A DNA stretch of 64,000 nucleotides from Vicia villosa (lineage: Eukaryota; Streptophyta; Magnoliopsida; Fabales; Fabaceae), in the NCBI RefSeq assembly GCF_029867415.1, contig NW_026705571.1, positions 186,001 through 250,000 of the forward strand, in the 5' to 3' direction. Shown here piece by piece: positions 45,929-56,185 of this stretch (position 1 is the first letter of the stretch; the number at the start of each line of letters is the position of its first letter). The position numbers and the translations under genes were made by a program. Under the pieces are notes generated by a model. The model ran no database searches, was not told the DNA's origin, and saw nothing but the letters and a program-made list of their open reading frames with translations.

Positions 45929-48367
45929 CTAAGATGGCCCTAGCCTTGACAGGATCTTGGCCAGCATCTCTTGAACTCCATTGTTGTACTCATTCTGCTT
46001 CTCTATGAAAGCTCTAAACTCATCCTGGTTCTTCTGAAGAACTTCCAGAGTTCTTGCAAGACGGGAAGGTTCATCCGAAGAAGCTTCACCGCTTCTAACC
46101 ACAGGAATAGCATTATGGTCTGTAGCTTCCATAGATAGATCATTTGCAGGGATTTCCTCAACAGGAACTGATTCAGCAACATGATCTTCTAAATCTGCTT
46201 CTTGCATAGAAGCATCTCCATATTCTGCAGCAGGAATTTTCGAATCTCCATTCTCAAGTGCCTGAAGAATGGCAACAAGATTCCTGGGAGCAGAAGGACT
46301 TTCAACTTCTGGTGGGTCAACAACTTCTGGAATGACCAAGCTTGGGTCTTTCTCAGAAGGGTTTTCCCTCAGAAAGTCAAAGAGTGTCTTGAAATCCCCG
46401 AGCAGAACTGGATATTGAGGTATCCAGACTTCAATATCCCTGCAAGGGTTAGCTTCCATTGCAGCAGCCAATCTTGCTACTTCCAATTCATCCACAAAGG
46501 GTTTCTCCTCAGCAGCAACACAATTTCTGAGAGGATGGTAGTATATACCATTATCATCCTCTAGAAGGTAACCAGGGTAACCAGGAGCAGCAGCCACTAG
46601 TCTTTTCTGTACTCCCATTGCTTCTACTTGAAAATCCTTGCGAAATCTTCTCCAGAGATTTCTTGTAGAAACATCATCCAGACCATTTAGAAATGCATCC
46701 TTCAGAAGGTATAGACTGCTAATCACCTCATGTCTGAAAAGTTCCAGGTAGGTATAGGGTTCAGGTTCAGGCGGATTGAAGGTGAATTTGTAGTCAAGGT
46801 AGAGAAGACAGTAAGGTTTGGATTTTCTGGTAGGTAAGGGATGGGATATAGAAGGTGGAGGTGCGGTGGATGAGTAAGAAGGGATATCTGAGAGAATGAT
46901 TGATGAAGATGGAATATCAGAGATGATAGATTGAGAAGAGGATGGAGTATTTGTAAAGGGAATAGGTGAGAAAGATTTATCAGAAGGAGTTGGGGGAAGA
47001 ATACTTAAAGGTGTGGGGTTTAAAATAGGAGAGGAGAAGGATGATGGAGAAGGATTTGGTAAGGTGAAGTTTATTTTTGGTTCAGATGGAGGTGATTGGA
47101 AAGATGGTTTAGGGACAGAAGGAGGTGGAGTAAAAACCTGCCTGGAGGTTTGTACAGAAGAAGAAGATCTGGTTCTGCGAAAGGAATCTCTGATCCTTTT
47201 ATCTCTTCGTTCTTCAGAGTCCACCTTGTCAGGATCATAGGTGACTCTCAACTTCTTGGCTTTCTTAGCCTCATCTTCTTGGGCTTTTCTTTTTAGCCTA
47301 GCCTTTAGTTCCTTCTGATCCTTCTTCAGAAGATCAGCCTTGGACGGAAGTATTCTGCCACGGATCCAAGCAGGATCAATATCTGATTGCTTCCTAACAC
47401 AATCTTCCAGGTAAAGCTTGACAACCTGATGCAGTTCTTCTTGAAACAAGGGGGCAAAACCTTCAACAGCAACTCTTCTTGAGAGAATGTCAGGAAAGCT
47501 TGAGCACACAGAAGGTACATTTTGAATGAGTTCTAATCTGAACAAATCCACACCATTGAAAATGGGACCTTGAACTACTCCAAGCAAATGGGATGCATTG
47601 AGTTTTCTGATGGAGTCCAGCACTTTGCTTTCAATCAGAATGTCTGAAATCATTCTTCCAAAAGGAATAGTCGTTCTTGAAATATGAGGGTACTTCGCCC
47701 TTTCGTCTTCTCTTGACTCAAAGATAGAAGTCTTCAGATTCTCAAACAAAATATGGGAGATGTTGATCTCAGTCTTTTTGCCAATGCAGAAAAGAGTATA
47801 CTTGTGATCCGGACTGATGTAGGAGGAGGAGAGCATCTTCTTTCTATGGTGAAGGGAACCCAGAATAATCTCAGCCCATACTTTATAAAACGGCCTTAAG
47901 GTGCCTGTGTTATTAGAGTCAATTCCAAAAGTCTGAGAGATTTGTTGTTCAACTTTAGACCAATCAACTGATGCATGTCGAAAACCAGTCCAGCCTTCTT
48001 CATCATTCAGATTGTACAGCTTCCTGATGAGCTTTTCAGTGATAACCACTTCATGCCCTAGCACGAATGAAATGATGGCAGTTGGGGTAACCGTTGCATG
48101 TACCCAGAAATCCTTCACAAGTTCAGGATAAATTGGACCAACCAATCTATCAAGATACTTAGACCATCCTTGCTCAAAGATTCTTGCATCACACTTAAAG
48201 CCATTTGCTTTTAGGTTGTTGATGTCCACAGCAGATTCACATAGAACTTCCAGTTCTTTCGTGGGTATTAAGCATGTTTTCAATGGAGCATACTCATATT
48301 TGCTTAGAAGGATCTGTGTAGAGGTGAGCTTTTCTTTTGAGTTCGATGAACAAGAAGATGAGTTCAT
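45929..48367 (-). CDS. 812-residue ORF of the SIRE-type element, env-position, function unknown
   Basis: Intact frame from MNSSSCSSNSKEKLTSTQ to a stop at 45929. The N-terminal third (DFWVHATVTPTAIISFVLGH, KLYNLNDEEGW) resembles the plant transposon protein domain seen in Athila and SIRE env-position ORFs. Residues of about 330-400 are very Lys/Arg-rich (KAQEDEAKKAKKLR), a possible nuclear signal. A Pro/Ser-rich linker follows (about 405-510), then an acidic part, and a C-terminal helix (LEVLQKNQDEFRAFIEKQNE) that could form a coiled coil. No signal peptide or convincing membrane segment is seen, so calling it an envelope protein is not justified. It lies where env-like ORFs lie in SIRE elements. 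Confidence 0.85.
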   Translation of the reverse strand: MNSSSCSSNSKEKLTSTQILLSKYEYAPLKTCLIPTKELEVLCESAVDINNLKANGFKCDARIFEQGWSKYLDRLVGPIYPELVKDFWVHATVTPTAIISFVLGHEVVITEKLIRKLYNLNDEEGWTGFRHASVDWSKVEQQISQTFGIDSNNTGTLRPFYKVWAEIILGSLHHRKKMLSSSYISPDHKYTLFCIGKKTEINISHILFENLKTSIFESREDERAKYPHISRTTIPFGRMISDILIESKVLDSIRKLNASHLLGVVQGPIFNGVDLFRLELIQNVPSVCSSFPDILSRRVAVEGFAPLFQEELHQVVKLYLEDCVRKQSDIDPAWIRGRILPSKADLLKKDQKELKARLKRKAQEDEAKKAKKLRVTYDPDKVDSEERRDKRIRDSFRRTRSSSSVQTSRQVFTPPPSVPKPSFQSPPSEPKINFTLPNPSPSSFSSPILNPTPLSILPPTPSDKSFSPIPFTNTPSSSQSIISDIPSSSIILSDIPSYSSTAPPPSISHPLPTRKSKPYCLLYLDYKFTFNPPEPEPYTYLELFRHEVISSLYLLKDAFLNGLDDVSTRNLWRRFRKDFQVEAMGVQKRLVAAAPGYPGYLLEDDNGIYYHPLRNCVAAEEKPFVDELEVARLAAAMEANPCRDIEVWIPQYPVLLGDFKTLFDFLRENPSEKDPSLVIPEVVDPPEVESPSAPRNLVAILQALENGDSKIPAAEYGDASMQEADLEDHVAESVPVEEIPANDLSMEATDHNAIPVVRSGEASSDEPSRLARTLEVLQKNQDEFRAFIEKQNEYNNGVQEMLAKILSRLGPS

Positions 48368-48695
48368 GATGATTATGCTTTGAGATCAAATCAAAAACTA
48401 GGGTTTAAAAAAAATGCAACGAGGGGGATGCACAAGAGAGAGAGAAAGAGAGAAAAAGAGGGAATGAAGATGAAGCGGGTTATTTAAAAGATTTGAAAAT
48501 AAAGAAATCATTATGCATTTAATGAGAAATGACATTAGGAGAGAGAACATGGTAAATGAAATGATTTAACACAGTTACCTAGGTCGGCGTCTTTTCAACT
48601 GCACGCTTTGTACTAACCGCACAGACACGTGTTCACCATCAGATAATGGATGACAGCTGTAGAATATGAATAGACTTTACGCCTGTTGATTCTGA
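48368..48695 (-). promoter_or_regulatory. possible internal promoter and leader of the 812-residue ORF
   Basis: On the element strand, upstream of the ORF: an ACACGTGT G-box-like site (48625-48632), a TATA-like CTTTTAAATA (48481-48490), a CT-rich leader (about 48425-48465) and AAACCCTAG close to the ATG. This order resembles a plant promoter and 5' UTR. It may let the ORF be made without splicing of the full-length RNA. Inference only. Confidence 0.4.
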
Positions 48696-49103
48696 TCACT
48701 GCTTCTGATTGTCATTCTTAAGAAATGATCTGGTTCTGATAGGATCATCTTTCTTCCCAAGGATCACATCTTCTGAATGAGCTGAGGCAAGTCTAGGTGA
48801 TCTTCTGATAGTTCGTTCTTCAGAAATCCTAAGATTCTCTAAAGATGCAGCAACTTGATCTTCTGATCCATTGCTTCTGAGACTGCCAGCTTCTGCAGCT
48901 TTGCTTCTTGGTTCTACTGCTTCTGATATATCAATATCAAAATCTGCAAAATTATCATACTGCTTTGGTTTTTCAGAACCAAGCTTATCATCAAACCTGA
49001 TATTGATTGATTCTTCTACAATCAATGTTTCAATATTGTATATTCTGTAGCATTTAGAGCATTCAGAATAATCAAGAACGAAACACCATTGCTTTAGAAA
49101 CAA
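48696..49103 (-). pseudogene. integrase C-terminal to RT-linker scrap of SIRE pol
   Basis: Reads YRIYNIETLIVEESINIRFD (integrase tail) and ends RSPRLASAHSEDVILGKKDD then PIRTRSFLKN, the linker before RT in SIRE-type elements. The frame then stops. It is the only piece of pol left, and marks both edges of the deletions: one between gag and here, and one between here and the 812-residue ORF. Confidence 0.8.
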
Positions 49104-49175
49104 ACAAAACAGATGGTTCCAAGACTAATAAACTTTCTTTTCTGATCTCCTACAAACATAGTTTCTTCAACAGAT

Positions 49176-51101
49176 TTAAGTACCAGAACTTGGAAGACAG
49201 TCCTTCTTCCCTTCAAGTGTTGAGACCAACTTGAGTCCAGGTGACATGACATGTTGACTTTTATCTTCTTTGTCACCAAGAGAATCTGCAAAAGAAATAG
49301 TCTTTTTCTTTGGTACCCACATCTTCTTGGGTCCTTTCTTGTTAGTTCTCCTCAAGTTCTGATTGAACTTTGGTTTAACATTGTAAGCAATAGGAGGAAC
49401 AACATGATAATTCTTAATGTGAGTTTCATGATATTTCCTAGGTTGTGTCACATGCTTCTTAGTGTGTGTTATGTGAAAACTTTGTGCATGTGATGTGTGC
49501 TTAATATCATGGGAGTGGCCAAATTTAAATTGGTTATACAGAGGCTTGTATGATATTTTCATATCATCCACAGATTCAAGCTTGTATGGGATTTCACCCT
49601 CATAACCAATGCCAACTCTTTTGTTTCCAGACACAGCATATATCATAGAAGCTAGCTGACTTCTGCCAATACTTCTAGATAAGAACTTCCTGAAACTTAA
49701 ATCATATTCTTTCAGAATATGGTTTAGACTAGGAGTGGATTTTTCTGAATCAGAAGGAGATCCAACATTATTGGATAATTTTAAAAGTTTTTCTTTTAAT
49801 TCAGAATTTTCCAACTTAAGCTTCTTAGTTTCGAATTCAAATAGCTTTTTCAGCTTTTTGTATTTGAGACTAATCTGAGACTTGTATTCCAGAAGTTCTG
49901 TTAGACTGGAAACTAACTCATCTCTAGTAAGTTCAGAAAATACCTCTTCAGAATCTGATTCTGATGTAGATTCTGATCCGTCATCTTCTGTCGCCATCAG
50001 CGCACAGTTAGCCTGCTCATCTTCAGAGTCTGAATCATCTTCTGACTCATCCCAGGTTGCCATAAGACCTTTCTTCTTATGAAACTTCTTCTTGGGATTT
50101 TCTTTCAGAAGTTTTGGACACTCATTCTTGTAATGTCCAGGCTCATTGCACTCATAGTAGACAGCCTTCTTCTTGTCAAATCTTCTGTCATCAGAAGATT
50201 CTCCACGTTCAAATTTCTTTGAACTTCTGACGCCTCTGAACTTCCTTTGCTTGTTCTTCCAGAGTTGATTTAGCCTTCTGGAGATCAAGGACAGTTCATC
50301 TTCTTCTTCAGATTCTGATTCTGATTCTTCAGAATCTTCTTCTCTAGCCTGAAAAGCGTTAGTGCATTTCTTGATATTGGATTTTAATGCAATAGACTTA
50401 CCTTTCTTTTGAGGCTCGTTTGCATCCAGTTCAATTTCATGACTCCTCAGGGCACTTATCAGCTCTTCCAAAGAGACTTCATTTAGATTCTTCGCAATCT
50501 TAAATGCAGTAACCATTGGGCCCCATCTTCTGGGCAAACTTCTGATGATCTTCTTTACATGATCAGCCTTGGTGTAGCCTTTGTCGAGAACTCTCAATCC
50601 AGCAGTCAAAGTTTGAAATCTTGAAAACATCTTTTCAATGTCTTCATCATCCTCCATCTTGAAGGCTTCATACTTCTGGATTAGTGCAAGAGTTTTGGTC
50701 TCCTTGACTTGAGCATTTCCTTCATGAGTCATCTTCAAGGACTCATATATGTCATGGGCCGTTTCCCTGTTAGATATCTTCTCATACTCAGCATGAGAGA
50801 TAGCATTCAGCAAAACAGTCCTGCATTTGTGATGATTCTTGAAATCTTTCTTTTGATCATCATTCATTTCGCTTCTCGTGAGCCTTACACCAGTAGCTTT
50901 AACCGGATGTTTGTAACCATCCAACAGAAGATCCCATAGATCAGCATCTAGACCAAGAAAGTAACTTTCCAGTTTATCTTTCCAGTATTCAAAGTTTTCA
51001 CCATCAAATACTGGTGGTCTAGTATAACCATTGTTACCATTGTATTTCTCAGTAGAGCCAGATGTAGATGGAGTTGGATTTGCTTGAGATTCACCAGCCA
51101 T
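49176..51101 (-). CDS. gag of the SIRE-type element (641 residues)
   Basis: Intact frame from MAGESQANPTPSTSGS. It has the copia gag region PPVFDGENFEYWKDKLESYF, TLALIQKYEAFKMEDDEDIE and KKIIRSLPRRWGPMVTAFKI, an acidic stretch (EEDSEESESESEEEDE), a zinc knuckle read as Y-YE-C-NEPGH-YKNEC, and coiled-coil-like KLKLENSELKEKLLKLS near residues 420-450. The first zinc-binding Cys is Tyr (TAT). The C-terminus (MWVPKK, then ISFADSLGDKED) is the gag-protease linker; the frame stops before the protease DSG motif. The protein should still form particles; RNA binding may be altered. Confidence 0.88.
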   Translation of the reverse strand: MAGESQANPTPSTSGSTEKYNGNNGYTRPPVFDGENFEYWKDKLESYFLGLDADLWDLLLDGYKHPVKATGVRLTRSEMNDDQKKDFKNHHKCRTVLLNAISHAEYEKISNRETAHDIYESLKMTHEGNAQVKETKTLALIQKYEAFKMEDDEDIEKMFSRFQTLTAGLRVLDKGYTKADHVKKIIRSLPRRWGPMVTAFKIAKNLNEVSLEELISALRSHEIELDANEPQKKGKSIALKSNIKKCTNAFQAREEDSEESESESEEEDELSLISRRLNQLWKNKQRKFRGVRSSKKFERGESSDDRRFDKKKAVYYECNEPGHYKNECPKLLKENPKKKFHKKKGLMATWDESEDDSDSEDEQANCALMATEDDGSESTSESDSEEVFSELTRDELVSSLTELLEYKSQISLKYKKLKKLFEFETKKLKLENSELKEKLLKLSNNVGSPSDSEKSTPSLNHILKEYDLSFRKFLSRSIGRSQLASMIYAVSGNKRVGIGYEGEIPYKLESVDDMKISYKPLYNQFKFGHSHDIKHTSHAQSFHITHTKKHVTQPRKYHETHIKNYHVVPPIAYNVKPKFNQNLRRTNKKGPKKMWVPKKKTISFADSLGDKEDKSQHVMSPGLKLVSTLEGKKDCLPSSGT

Positions 51102-51171
51102 CTTTTACTGAAGCGTTTTTCTCTTCCTGAATCATTTCTAAACACGGTTAAGTGTTTGCACCTTAGAACCG

Positions 51172-51185
51172 GCGCTCTGATGCCA
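51172..51185 (-). other. primer-binding site of the SIRE-type element
   Basis: The minus strand reads TGGCATCAGAGCGC two bases inside the LTR end, one change from the common TGGTATCAGAGC tRNA-iMet complement. Confidence 0.85.
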
Positions 51186-51187
51186 AT

Positions 51188-52388
51188 TGAAGGATAGAAA
51201 AACACTTAGAAAGGGGGGGGGGTTTGAATAAGTGTAGCTTTAAAAACTTGAACGATAAAAACAATATGCACAGTTATTTTTATCCTGGTTCGTTGTTAAC
51301 TAAACTACTCCAGTCCACCCCCACGGAGTGATTTACCTCACCTGAGGATTTAATCCACTAATCGCAACAGATTACAATGGTTTTCCACTTAGTCCGCGAC
51401 TAAGTCTTCTAGAGTATCCTGATCACAACCTGATCACTCCAGGAACAAATGCTTAGACACAAGCTAAGACTTTCTTAGAGTATCCTGACCACCACGTGAT
51501 CACTCTAATTACAACTGCTTAGACACAAGCTAAGACTTCCTAGAGTATCCTGATCAACACTTGATCACTCTAGTTACTTACAAATTAATGTAATCAAATA
51601 AGAGTTTTACAATGCTTCTTAAAAGCTATAATCACAACAGTGATATTTCTCTTAACGTTTAAGCTTAATCTCACTAATATATTACAACAGCAATGTAGTG
51701 AGCTTTGATGAAGATGAAGTTTCTGAGCTTTTAGTTTGAGCAGCGTTTCAGCAAGTTAATTGTTAGCAATTTTTTCATCCTTGCTTCTCATCAGAACTTC
51801 ATATTTATAGGCGTTTGAGAAGATGACCGTTGAGTGCATTTAATGCTTTGCGTGTTCCGTACAGCATCGCATTTAATGTTATACGCTTTTGTCAACTACC
51901 TCGAGCCTTGTTCACGCTGTGTCTACTGACGTTGCCTTTAATAGCTTCTAACGTTCCTTTTGTCAGTCAGCGTAGCCTGCCACTTGTACTTTCTTCTGAT
52001 CTGATGTTTGTGAATATAATATTTGAATATCATCAGAGTCAAACAGCTTGGTGCATAGCATCTTCTGATCTTCTGACCTTGAAGTGCTTCTGAGCGTGAT
52101 ACCATCAAAACTTCAGTGCTTCTGATCTCATGTTCTTCTGATGCTTCCATAGACCCATGTTCTGATTCTGCTTCGACCATCTTCTGATGTCTTGCCAGAC
52201 CATGTTCTGATGTTGCATGCTGAACCCTTTGAGACAAAGCTTCTGAGCGCTGAATTATGCATACTCTTTATATATTTCCTGAAAAGGAAATTGCATTTGA
52301 TTAGAGTACCATATTGTCTTAAGCAAAATTCATATTATTGTTATCATCAAAACTAAGATAATTGATCAGAACAAATCTTGTTCTAACA
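51188..52388 (-). mobile_element. 5' LTR of the young SIRE-type element
   Basis: Offset 7683 bp from the 3' LTR, with the same length. It carries the element promoter. On the plus strand it begins TGAAGGATAG and ends TTGTTCTAACA, followed by the TSD AGGAG at 52389-52393. Confidence 0.92.
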
Positions 52389-52393
52389 AGGAG
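52389..52393. repeat. target-site duplication AGGAG, right copy
   Basis: Identical to 43500-43504. Confidence 0.9.
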
Positions 52394-53246
52394 GGCGGCC
52401 GTTAATTCGGGTTTTGTCATATTTTCTCGGCTCCTGTGTTTTAGACATCGTTGTTTTGATTCCTGGATATGTTCGTTAATGGGTTGAGTTTTTGGCTTGT
52501 TATGGCTTTGTTGGAGTTCAACAACTATAATTATGCATCTCTTGCATGTTTGCTATCACAACCCTCAATACTTTAGAGTTGAAGACTGAGAAAAGGGTTT
52601 AGGAATTCTAGTGATAATCCTAGAGAAGCAAGGGTAAATTCGTAAGAGTGTTCTTGGAATTTGAAAACCCATGAAAATATCTAAGGGTGATTTGGTAACA
52701 CTTCTAAATACTTTGGGCTTGTGTGATTCATATATAGATAGAGTTGAAGATGTTGGGAAACACTTGGGTAGAAAATAAGGTGTTCTCAGAAGCTTAGGTG
52801 ACTATTTTCTTGTAACTCATGTAATCTTTTGTAACAACTCTTGAAAGTATAGTAAATCGGAGAGTTGTTTTATCCCTTAGAGTAGATTGTTTGATCCAGT
52901 TGAGTAAACAAGTTATTGTTTTTATTGTCTTTACTTTATCTTCTTTTGCAAAGTTAAATTGGTCTCTTATTGCTTAGAGTTATTTTTGTTGAAGGCCACT
53001 AATTTTTGTTGTCATTGCTTTTTGTCTCTATACATCAAATTTTTGGTGTGATTGAAATCTGAATAATTTTTCGCATGTGTTTTTAATTATTCTACCCTAA
53101 GTTTCATTGAGTTTGTAGGATAAGGTTGGTGCCAAAGCAACTTACTTGATTGGTAGATGTTCATTTATAGGAATAGACTTCAAAATACTTATGGAGGTAT
53201 GGATTAGGAAAAATGTAACTTACTTTATTTTGAAGGTTGACAAAAT
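52394..53246 (+). other. retroelement-like leader sequence, unassigned
   Basis: Continues the site broken by the SIRE-type element. Text such as GAGAGTTGTTTTATCCCTTA and GATTGTTTGATCCAGTTGAG resembles the U5 region of copia LTRs, but no LTR end, PBS or partner is found. It may be a remnant LTR. Confidence 0.3.
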
Positions 53247-53516
53247 TTGCTTATTGGTCAAATCAATCCAATTCAACTTGATGGTAAAACTATGGGTTAT
53301 GTCTTCAATGGTTATCTAAGAGGTAGGATCGATTATAAGTTGTTGGGACAAGAACCTGGAGGATGGAAGTTTATTCATCGTAGACGTATTACTTACTTTG
53401 AGTTACGTCACAAGAAGAATAGTAAAGATCTGAGGATGAAGATTTTAGAAACTATAGCAGAGAATACTCCGTTTGAGTTGGAGATTCCTACTAAAGATAC
53501 TAGTAAGAGTGAATGA
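53247..53516 (+). CDS. small ORF, not recognised
   Basis: Ninety codons with GKTMGYVFNGYLRGRIDYKL and GWKFIHRRRITYFELRHKKN. The composition looks coding rather than random, but I do not recognise the family. Sequence after it (KVQVILELDKNCSIDVELAE at about 53700 in the same strand) also looks like decayed coding DNA, so both may be pieces of one old transposon gene. Confidence 0.25.
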   Translation: MLIGQINPIQLDGKTMGYVFNGYLRGRIDYKLLGQEPGGWKFIHRRRITYFELRHKKNSKDLRMKILETIAENTPFELEIPTKDTSKSE

Positions 53517-54612
53517 ACGATTAAAAGGGATATTATACCATCTCAAAGGGACGATTATGATGGCCTTGGTTATTATTCTTTGAATGTGGCTAGAGGGTTG
53601 CAAAATTCATAAACAGTGACCTTCAAGGAGGTATTTAAAAACAGGTGAAGTCAAATATGGTTCAAGAATTTGATACAAGTTAATGCAAGTGGCAAGATCA
53701 AAGTTCAAGTGATACTTGAACTTGACAAAAATTGTTCAATAGATGTTGAATTGGCAGAGAGCAGTAATATGGTTGATAGATAAGTTGACATCATAACGAT
53801 TTCAAATCAAAGTGGAGATTGAGAAGTAGGTATTAAAACCTTTAGTGATGAAGGAAAAGAAAATATAATTTAAAATTGCATAAATCAAAAAACCGCAAAA
53901 GCAGATAAGTCTGGAATAACATTTTGCTCCAATTTAATGTGTTTTCTCCATAATTAAATAAATATAAGAAAAAAAATCGCTTATACCTATTACAAAATAT
54001 AGTTGACAATTTCTTAAATTTTCTATAAAATTAATAATTAGATAATTGAAAATACAAAAAGTTAAGTTAAATGAGAATATTTTAGAGATAGATTAAATAG
54101 TAGATATATCTTTTTGATATTCATTTATACTTTATTTTATAAAATATTTGTTAATTTTGTTTAAAATTTATTTTGAAGGGAGTATAAATTTTGCTGCTAA
54201 ATAACAAAAAATTGACTAATTAATTAAAGTAAAAAATTAAAATGATGAAGTTGGATAACTATAAAAGTTCTTTTTAAAGATAATAAAAATTGTTAATAAA
54301 TTTAATGCTATTGAAATCATGTCCTTTGTTATAAAAGCTATGATAATTGACATCTAAAAAGCTTGGTATGTAGCCACAAAGAAAACTCCTAGCCAAGAAT
54401 CAGACGCGTTACAAATGATCCTACCCTAACTTTCTCAAGTAAGGGTCCCAAGGCAACTTTTATCATAATTTATAATAGTGCAAGAGAGTTTGAGGTAGTT
54501 GCATATGAGTCTATCATGGTTGGACCTGTGATGGGGTTGTTTAAACAAAGAGTTTTCCATGGTTCCATCAGCCAAAGAAATGTGGTCTAAATGGATGACT
54601 TGATGAACAAGC
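53517..54612. other. AT-rich DNA without recognised features
   Basis: Strongly AT-rich, with short decayed coding-like text before 53830. No RNA gene, LTR or MITE end was recognised. Confidence 0.4.
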
Positions 54613-55070
54613 AGGGGTGTTTGCAATACTGTATGGGTAGTTTATACATTAAAAATTATTCGCAACAGAGAAAAATGGGTGGTTCGGTTTGGTTCAATTA
54701 ATTTTTAAAAAGAAAATCGAACTAAATTAAACTAAACTAATGCGGTTTAGGTTGGTTTGGTTTGGTTCGGTTCAATTTTTTATAAAAAATTATTGAGCCA
54801 TAAATAGTATACACATATAGAGAAAAATATAATTTTGTGTTTTATCATTCATACATTTCCATAAAAAAGTTTATAATTGTTAAAATAAATTTAAAATTTA
54901 ATACATAAAATTGTGTCTTACACATTTATCTTAAGTCTAATGAATGATATACATGAAATTGTATTCTTAAATAAATATCATACAAACATTACGATAAAAT
55001 ATATTTTGTCAAAATAATATTTTTAAATGAATAGTATTATTTTTTATATGTAAATTAAAATAAATATCAT

Positions 55071-55437
<367 letters not shown>

Positions 55438-55448
55438 ATCCATTAAAC

Positions 55449-55449
<1 letters not shown>

Positions 55450-55504
<55 letters not shown>
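55450..55504. repeat. (TA)n tract
   Basis: About 55 bp of alternating TA just beyond the fold-back MITE. Confidence 0.95.
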
Positions 55505-55508
<4 letters not shown>

Positions 55509-55735
55509 TGTTGATTTCTCTAAAGAATTAAAGAAATATATATTTGTAACGTAATGTGGTTTTTTTTCGTTTGTTTCGGTTTGCAAAATACAAACCATAA
55601 ATTGAACTGAACCGTGCGGTTCTATGAGAAAATGGCTCAAACACATCTGAACTAAATGTGATTTTTTGTGGTTTCGATTTGCTTTGGTTTGATTTTGCGG
55701 TTTTCTATTAGGCCGATTCGATTTTAAACACCCCT

Positions 55736-56185
55736 AGATACAAGTAGAATTTCTATTCCTCTAAGCCCGCCAAATTCTCACCGAAAAAGGATTGTAGTGT
55801 GGGTCCGACAAGCCATTTTTTTAAATATTATGAGTCTCAAGATTCGTCCAAAGGTTTTTGGAGTCACTACAATGTCAGACAAGTTGAAGAAAGGAATCAT
55901 TTGTTGAATCACATTGAGAGAACAAATCTGAAGTTCTCATATTAAGGTGATGCAATATGGATTGAGTAGAGAGTAAATTGTGATTGTAGAGCCAAAACAA
56001 AAACTTGATTATTTTTGAAAGGCAAGACGTAAAAATTCAAGACGAACTATGATTAGAAGATACAAGTAATCATTTTTGGTAGTGTAGTTAGAATTAGTAT
56101 GATCAAACCAAACAGAGTTGTCTTCACTGTGATTTTTAAGGAAAATAATTACGTTCCTAACCCTTGTGATAATATTTAGAGTAAG
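55736..56185. other. no recognised feature
   Basis: AT-rich sequence between the hAT-like unit and an LTR. Nothing could be assigned. Confidence 0.4.

Larger units (their letters stand above)
43505..52388 (-). mobile_element. young pol-less SIRE-type copia element (8.88 kb)
   Basis: Both LTRs are 1201 bp, differ by one base that I could find, and are bordered by AGGAG on each side. On the minus strand: 5' LTR (52388-51188), PBS, gag (51101-49176), an integrase-tail scrap (49103-48696), an 812-codon ORF (48367-45929), tandem repeats, PPT-like tracts, PPT and 3' LTR (44705-43505). Protease, the integrase core, RT and RNase H are absent. Any recent move must therefore have used enzymes from a full-length relative (inference). 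Confidence 0.92.

Noticed and set aside
45929..48367. Viral envelope gene
   Set aside because: No signal peptide, cleavage site or convincing membrane segment; only its position is env-like.
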